Positions 6,512 through 9,253 of a stretch of 9,253 nucleotides of DNA are shown here, one piece after another (the first letter of the stretch is position 1; each line of letters begins with the position of its first letter). Under the pieces are notes generated by a model that saw nothing but the letters and a program-made list of their open reading frames with translations, was not told where the DNA came from and ran no database searches. The position numbers and the translations under genes were made by a program. The DNA comes from Thermococcus sp. (GTDB taxonomy: Archaea; Methanobacteriota_B; Thermococci; Thermococcales; Thermococcaceae): contig JAGGWM010000026.1 in the NCBI GenBank assembly GCA_021157445.1, forward strand, positions 1-9,253, written 5' to 3'.

Positions 6512-6639
6512 AAAAAATGAAACTTCAATTTCCCAAAATTTGACAAAAAGAAAAAGTATAAGCTCAAGTTGTAGAAAAATTAAAAGCAACCCTAACAAAT
6601 ATAACATCAAGACTACGTCCCGATCATGCACATCAAGAT

Positions 6640-6645
6640 AAAAAA
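6640..6645 (-). terminator. T-run terminator after the ACT-domain gene
   Basis: The minus strand carries T6 about 14 bases past the stop of the ACT-domain gene, as expected for archaeal T-rich termination without a hairpin. A second T-rich stretch (T5-C-T5, 6545-6555) lies further down and could act as a back-up, separating this gene from the mbx operon. Confidence 0.5.
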
Positions 6646-6658
6646 GTTGAAAGAGAGC

Positions 6659-7159
6659 TCAGTAAATGGAAATACGCTTAACGCCTTCAAGCTTTGATAG
6701 TTCATTTATCAGATCCCCAGGAATCGGCTTCTCAGTGATTATGGTCAAAGTTGCCTCAGGATAGAGCTCTGGATCTTCCGCAACGACCTGTACAATGTTT
6801 ATTCCTCTCTCTGCAATCTTTGATGCTATCTTTGCTAGGATTCCTATAGCCCTTGGCTCGGGCTCTATTTCTATGACTCCATAACCGACGTGCCTTCCGA
6901 CGAACTTCATGTGTACCGTAGGCTCAAGGTTTGTGTATATCTCTCTAAGCTCCGGGACTTTTAGTATCATAGCAACAGTCTCTTTGACAACTCTTCTATC
7001 TACATCAAGGGCTTTGGCTATTTTTGTGTATGGAACCTCTATATCGCCGCATTTGATTTTCATATCATCTGAAACCTTGAGGCCGTATTTCAACAATAGT
7101 TTTGCTATTTGCTTTCTGACCGGATACTCATCAAAGTAGTGCTCAAGTTTGCCCCACAT
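6659..7159 (-). CDS. HTH-like and ACT-domain protein, predicted amino-acid-responsive regulator (COG2061-like)
   Basis: A 166-residue protein. Residues about 10-80 are helical and resemble a winged-helix unit, with a helix-turn-helix-like stretch VPYTKIAKALDVDRRVVKET. Residues about 90-166 are an ACT domain: GYGVIEIEPEPRAIGILAKI, then INIVQVV, the TLTIITEKPIPGD strand and LEGVKRISIY at the end. ACT domains bind small ligands, often amino acids. Similar archaeal proteins are described as ACT-domain regulators of amino acid metabolism, with a suggested link to homoserine dehydrogenase; the true ligand and target are unknown. The open frame extends to an ATG at 7177 (172 residues), but I prefer the internal ATG at 7159: it has a strong GAGGTGAGG ribosome binding site ending 3 bases before it, while the upstream ATG has none. 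It lies upstream of the mbx operon on the same strand but is separated by a terminator and its own promoter, so co-transcription is unlikely. Confidence 0.8.
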   Translation of the reverse strand: MWGKLEHYFDEYPVRKQIAKLLLKYGLKVSDDMKIKCGDIEVPYTKIAKALDVDRRVVKETVAMILKVPELREIYTNLEPTVHMKFVGRHVGYGVIEIEPEPRAIGILAKIASKIAERGINIVQVVAEDPELYPEATLTIITEKPIPGDLINELSKLEGVKRISIY

Positions 7160-7162
7160 TTC

Positions 7163-7171
7163 CCTCACCTC
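7163..7171 (-). promoter_or_regulatory. Ribosome binding site deciding the start of the ACT-domain gene
   Basis: The minus strand reads GAGGTGAGG, with GGTGA five bases before the ATG at 7159. The longer frame's ATG at 7177 is preceded by an A/T-rich stretch with no such site, so the site selects the shorter protein. Confidence 0.75.
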
Positions 7172-7188
7172 TGCCATATTTGTTCATA

Positions 7189-7208
7189 ATAGTCCATCAT
7201 TAGACTAT
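7189..7208. promoter_or_regulatory. Inverted repeat, candidate operator of the ACT-domain gene
   Basis: ATAGTC and GACTAT form a perfect 6-base inverted repeat with an 8-base spacer (CATCATTA). It spans the expected transcription start of the ACT-domain gene (near 7200), a repressor-like position. Which protein binds, if any, is unknown; autoregulation by the gene's own HTH-like product is one possibility. Confidence 0.4.
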
Positions 7209-7220
7209 CCGCCACAAAAG

Positions 7221-7228
7221 TATTAAAA
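7221..7228 (-). promoter_or_regulatory. TATA-like element of the ACT-domain gene
   Basis: The minus strand reads TTTTAATA, preceded by GGAAAC-A in BRE position. Its distance to the preferred ATG (about 65 bases) predicts a start near 7200 and a leader of about 40 bases. It is weaker than the mbx TATA element. Confidence 0.45.
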
Positions 7229-7258
7229 TGTTTCCATGCGGAACTGTGTCCAATCATA

Positions 7259-7267
7259 TTTTATAAG
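7259..7267 (+). promoter_or_regulatory. TATA-like element of the radical SAM gene
   Basis: The plus strand reads TTTTATAAG 42 bases before the ATG at 7309. The predicted transcription start is near 7288, leaving a short leader that contains the G-rich ribosome binding site at 7301-7305. A second A/T-rich stretch at 7273-7286 is a less likely alternative. Confidence 0.5.
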
Positions 7268-7308
7268 CTTTGCTAAAATTTTAAAAGACCCCACCATTAA
7301 GGGGGAAC

Positions 7309-8565
7309 ATGATGAGAATAAAGCTCCCAAATTCCTATTTCGAAGAATCCGACAATAGCATAAGACTGATTTGGAGGAACACTCTTTATGCCGATTTTGA
7401 GAAATCCCTTCTTGAAAAGGCCATTAAGAGAAAATTCAAAATTAAACCCGAAATTAGTGTTGAAAACGGATATCTCATAGTAAACACAGAAAACGAAGAA
7501 ATTGAGAAATTTATTGCCTTCTTAATTCAGAGCCATCTCGGAGAATTTTTGAAAAGCAAGTACACAAGAAGAAAAGTGCTGTACATCCACGAGGGGATGG
7601 GAGTTCCCCTTTTGGGATACAACGGATTTGGGCTAATAGATAGGGGGACAAATTTAATCCAAGTCAGGGGATCAACTGGGTGTAACCTTTCATGCATCTT
7701 CTGCTCCGTTGACGAAGGACCGTATTCGAGAACCCGACTTCTCGACTACGTTGTTGATGTTGACTATCTGCTAAAATGGTTTGATGAAGTTGCCAGATTT
7801 AAAGGCAAAGGGCTTGAGGCACATTTGGATGGACAAGGAGAACCCCTACTCTACCCATTCATTGTGGAGCTAGTTCAGGGGCTTAGGGAAAACCCAAACG
7901 TCAGCGTAATTTCAATGCAGAGTAATGGAGTATTGCTAAATGATAAGCTCATTGAGGAGTTAGCGGAGGCGGGACTGGATAGGGTGAACCTCTCAATCCA
8001 TTCCCTCGACCCCGAAAAAGCAAAAATGTTAATGGGAATGAAGGACTACGACCTCAATCACGTTTTGGAGATGGCAGAGGCGCTTGTAAATGCCGGGATT
8101 GATGTTCTTTTAGCTCCGGTGATAATCTTTGGGATAAACGACAATGAGGCAGAGGCATTTATAGAATTTGCACAGAAAATCGGTGCTGGAAAAAGATGGC
8201 CCGCTTTGGGTTTTCAGAATTATGTTCCCTACAAGTTCGGAAGACGTCCCGCGGTAAAGTTTCTATCGTTTAAAGAATTTTACGCATGGCTGAGAACTCT
8301 TGAAGAAAAAACTGGGATGAGACCTCTTATTCTAAGGCCAGAACACTTTGGAATGCACAGGAGAAAATTTATCCCTCTGCAGTTCCATATCGGAGAAGTT
8401 GTTAAAGTGAAGATCATTCTTTCAGGGAGAATTAAGGGAGAAATGCTTGGAACCGCAAGAAATAGATTAGTAGAGGTTATAAACACGAATGCAAAAGTTG
8501 GTGACAAGATTAGGGTCAAGATTGTGAGAACAAGGCACGGAATTTACGTCGGGACTCCGGTGTGA
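7309..8565 (+). CDS. Radical SAM protein with C-terminal TRAM domain, function unknown
   Basis: A 418-residue protein. Residues 1-110 are an N-terminal domain I do not recognise. The radical SAM domain (about 115-345) has the iron-sulfur cluster motif CNLSCIFC (Cys125, Cys129, Cys132; CxxxCxxC), GQGEPL (175-180) in place of the GGEP SAM-binding motif, SMQSNGVLL (202-210) and NLSIHS (227-232). The last 60 residues (about 358-416) form a TRAM/OB-fold-like domain (GEVVKVKI, GEMLGTARNRLVEV, VGDKIRVKIVRTRHGIYVG), which in MiaB-type enzymes binds RNA. The product is therefore likely a cytoplasmic iron-sulfur enzyme using SAM, possibly acting on RNA; the substrate is unknown. The order differs from MiaB/methylthiotransferases, as no N-terminal UPF0004 cysteine set is visible. 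Two in-frame ATGs (7309 and 7312) follow GGGGG at 7301-7305; the second has the better spacing (6 bases). It is divergent from the ACT gene and convergent with the next gene. Confidence 0.85.
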   Translation: MMRIKLPNSYFEESDNSIRLIWRNTLYADFEKSLLEKAIKRKFKIKPEISVENGYLIVNTENEEIEKFIAFLIQSHLGEFLKSKYTRRKVLYIHEGMGVPLLGYNGFGLIDRGTNLIQVRGSTGCNLSCIFCSVDEGPYSRTRLLDYVVDVDYLLKWFDEVARFKGKGLEAHLDGQGEPLLYPFIVELVQGLRENPNVSVISMQSNGVLLNDKLIEELAEAGLDRVNLSIHSLDPEKAKMLMGMKDYDLNHVLEMAEALVNAGIDVLLAPVIIFGINDNEAEAFIEFAQKIGAGKRWPALGFQNYVPYKFGRRPAVKFLSFKEFYAWLRTLEEKTGMRPLILRPEHFGMHRRKFIPLQFHIGEVVKVKIILSGRIKGEMLGTARNRLVEVINTNAKVGDKIRVKIVRTRHGIYVGTPV

Positions 8566-8570
8566 AGGTT

Positions 8571-8575
8571 AAAAA
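8571..8575 (-). terminator. Weak T5 tract after the minus-strand hypothetical gene
   Basis: On the minus strand TATTTTT lies about 27 bases after the stop of the convergent hypothetical gene. It is a short run and so only a weak terminator candidate. Confidence 0.3.
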
Positions 8576-8601
8576 TACTTTAGAAGAATAATTTAGCCCA
8601 C

Positions 8602-9253
8602 TCACTCTTTTTTTGGCGTTGCAATTCCTTTTAGTTCTTTTTCGATTTTCTCTACTTTCTTCCGTTCTTCGTCTATGAGCTCATTCAATTTTAACATCGC
8701 TTTCTTGACGTGCATGTGTATATTGGGGTTGTCTTCAAATGTTAGCGCTATCTTCTCATTGTATATAATACACCCCTTAAAAGATTTTGCAGCCTCCTTA
8801 AGTTTCATTTCAATCGTGGATTTATATATTGTTATTTCGTGCCCATTTATCTTGTAAACAATTCGATTCGAGTATGAGTCAGTTTTTATCCCCCACTCCC
8901 CTCTGGGGTATAAGTTCAAGTAGAGGGTGTTGCCCGATATCATAACTTTATATTCCCAGAAGATTTCCTCATCTCCCATTTCTCTCCCCCCTTCTTTTAT
9001 TAGCTCTTTCATAAGCTCCTTCTCCTCGTAATCCTTGAGGATTACATCACTCCTATAGCGGGAGCTCAGGCTGTTTTCTATTTGTTCTCTAATATCCTTA
9101 GGGAGCTGGGCCATTATCTTTTTAATCTCCTTAATATTGTAAAACACTTTGCCATAATCCACCTTATTGTCCGTGTATTCCTTCCACCATAATACTTCAG
9201 TTTCACCAGCTATTGAAGTGGCAATGTTTGCCAGTTCCTTGAAAAGGTCAAAC
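8602..9253 (-). CDS. Unrecognised hypothetical protein with charged C-terminal coiled coil (partial, 5' end outside window)
   Basis: An open frame of 216 residues that reaches the right edge without a stop. A shorter version beginning with GTG at 9162 is possible (186 residues), but the frame continues upstream in protein-like sequence (FKELANIATSIAGETEV, then LWWKEY). No ribosome binding site precedes that GTG, so the true start probably lies beyond 9253. No family is recognised. Within it are a charged helical segment (about NIKEIKKIMAQLPKDIREQI), a central beta-like region (FWEYKVMISGNTLYLNLYP, then IVYKINGHEITIY) and a C-terminal helix rich in Lys and Glu (LNELIDEERKKVEKIEKELKG), likely a coiled coil. 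There is no signal peptide or membrane segment in the visible part. It lies convergent to the radical SAM gene with only 36 bases between the stops. The frame is real with good confidence; the function is unknown. Confidence 0.7.
   Translation of the reverse strand, partial: FDLFKELANIATSIAGETEVLWWKEYTDNKVDYGKVFYNIKEIKKIMAQLPKDIREQIENSLSSRYRSDVILKDYEEKELMKELIKEGGREMGDEEIFWEYKVMISGNTLYLNLYPRGEWGIKTDSYSNRIVYKINGHEITIYKSTIEMKLKEAAKSFKGCIIYNEKIALTFEDNPNIHMHVKKAMLKLNELIDEERKKVEKIEKELKGIATPKKE
8608..8614 (+). terminator. T7 tract, likely terminator of the radical SAM gene
   Basis: Seven T's on the plus strand, 43 bases after the radical SAM stop, within the last codons (Lys-Lys-Glu) of the convergent minus-strand gene. 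Archaeal termination typically needs only a T-run, so the two convergent transcripts probably overlap at their 3' ends. Confidence 0.45.

Noticed and set aside
6569..6591. GTTG...CAAC short inverted repeat in the gap between the ACT gene and mbx
   Set aside because: Only 4-base arms with a long A-rich spacer; such a match is expected by chance in A/T-rich sequence and is unrelated to the promoter elements.
6394..6658. Possible small RNA gene or extra small ORF in the 265-base gap
   Set aside because: Apart from the mbx promoter, SurR-type sites and T-rich terminator tracts, I saw no structured or coding element.
8568..8576. GTTAAAAAT after the radical SAM stop, similar to a SurR half-palindrome
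   Set aside because: The last base breaks the GTTn3AAC palindrome, and it lies between convergent gene ends where a promoter site is not expected.
1..9253. CRISPR array, tRNA/rRNA genes, insertion sequence or attachment site
   Set aside because: No regularly spaced repeats, no cloverleaf-like or conserved rRNA sequence, and no transposase or integrase frame were seen.

Overview
The window looks like part of a chromosome of a hyperthermophilic archaeon of the order Thermococcales (Pyrococcus/Thermococcus group; I cannot fix the genus). The grounds are an MBX/MBS-type membrane respiratory operon with the gene order described for P. furiosus, archaeal TATA-type promoters, GGTGA/GGAGG ribosome binding sites, 4-base gene overlaps, and perfect matches to the GTTn3AAC motif of the Thermococcales sulfur-response regulator SurR.

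Positions 1-6393 (minus strand) hold the first nine genes of one operon. Seven are Mrp-antiporter-like (A, B, C, D, an E/F-type MnhB protein, G, H), followed by a second, longer antiporter-like subunit H' and the start of a NuoH-like subunit M that runs off the left edge. In the family, A-G and H form the Na+/H+ antiporter module, H' is an additional ion-pumping subunit, and M anchors the peripheral redox arm. The J, K, L and N genes of that arm should lie beyond position 1. Two antiporter subunits (H and H') directly before M fit the sulfane-sulfur-reducing MBX/MBS complex better than the MBH hydrogenase, but the catalytic subunit is outside the window.

Positions 6394-6658 carry the operon promoter. 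A TATA element at 6465-6474 lies between a full extended SurR motif (6495-6511, upstream) and a short SurR motif (6439-6447, at the expected transcription start). The 3' end of the next gene and its likely T-rich terminator are here too.

Positions 6659-7159 (minus) encode a small HTH-like plus ACT-domain protein, probably an amino-acid-sensing regulator. Its best start is internal to the longest open frame. A divergent promoter region (7160-7308) separates it from a plus-strand radical SAM protein with a C-terminal TRAM domain (7309-8565). A convergent, unrecognised minus-strand gene (8602 to beyond 9253) fills the right edge and is open at its 5' end.

I see no RNA gene, CRISPR array, insertion sequence or integration site. 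No wholly new system is evident. The most distinctive signals are the two-site SurR promoter, a Glu in place of the usual TM7 Lys in subunit H, the long C-terminal extension of H', and the unrecognised edge gene.
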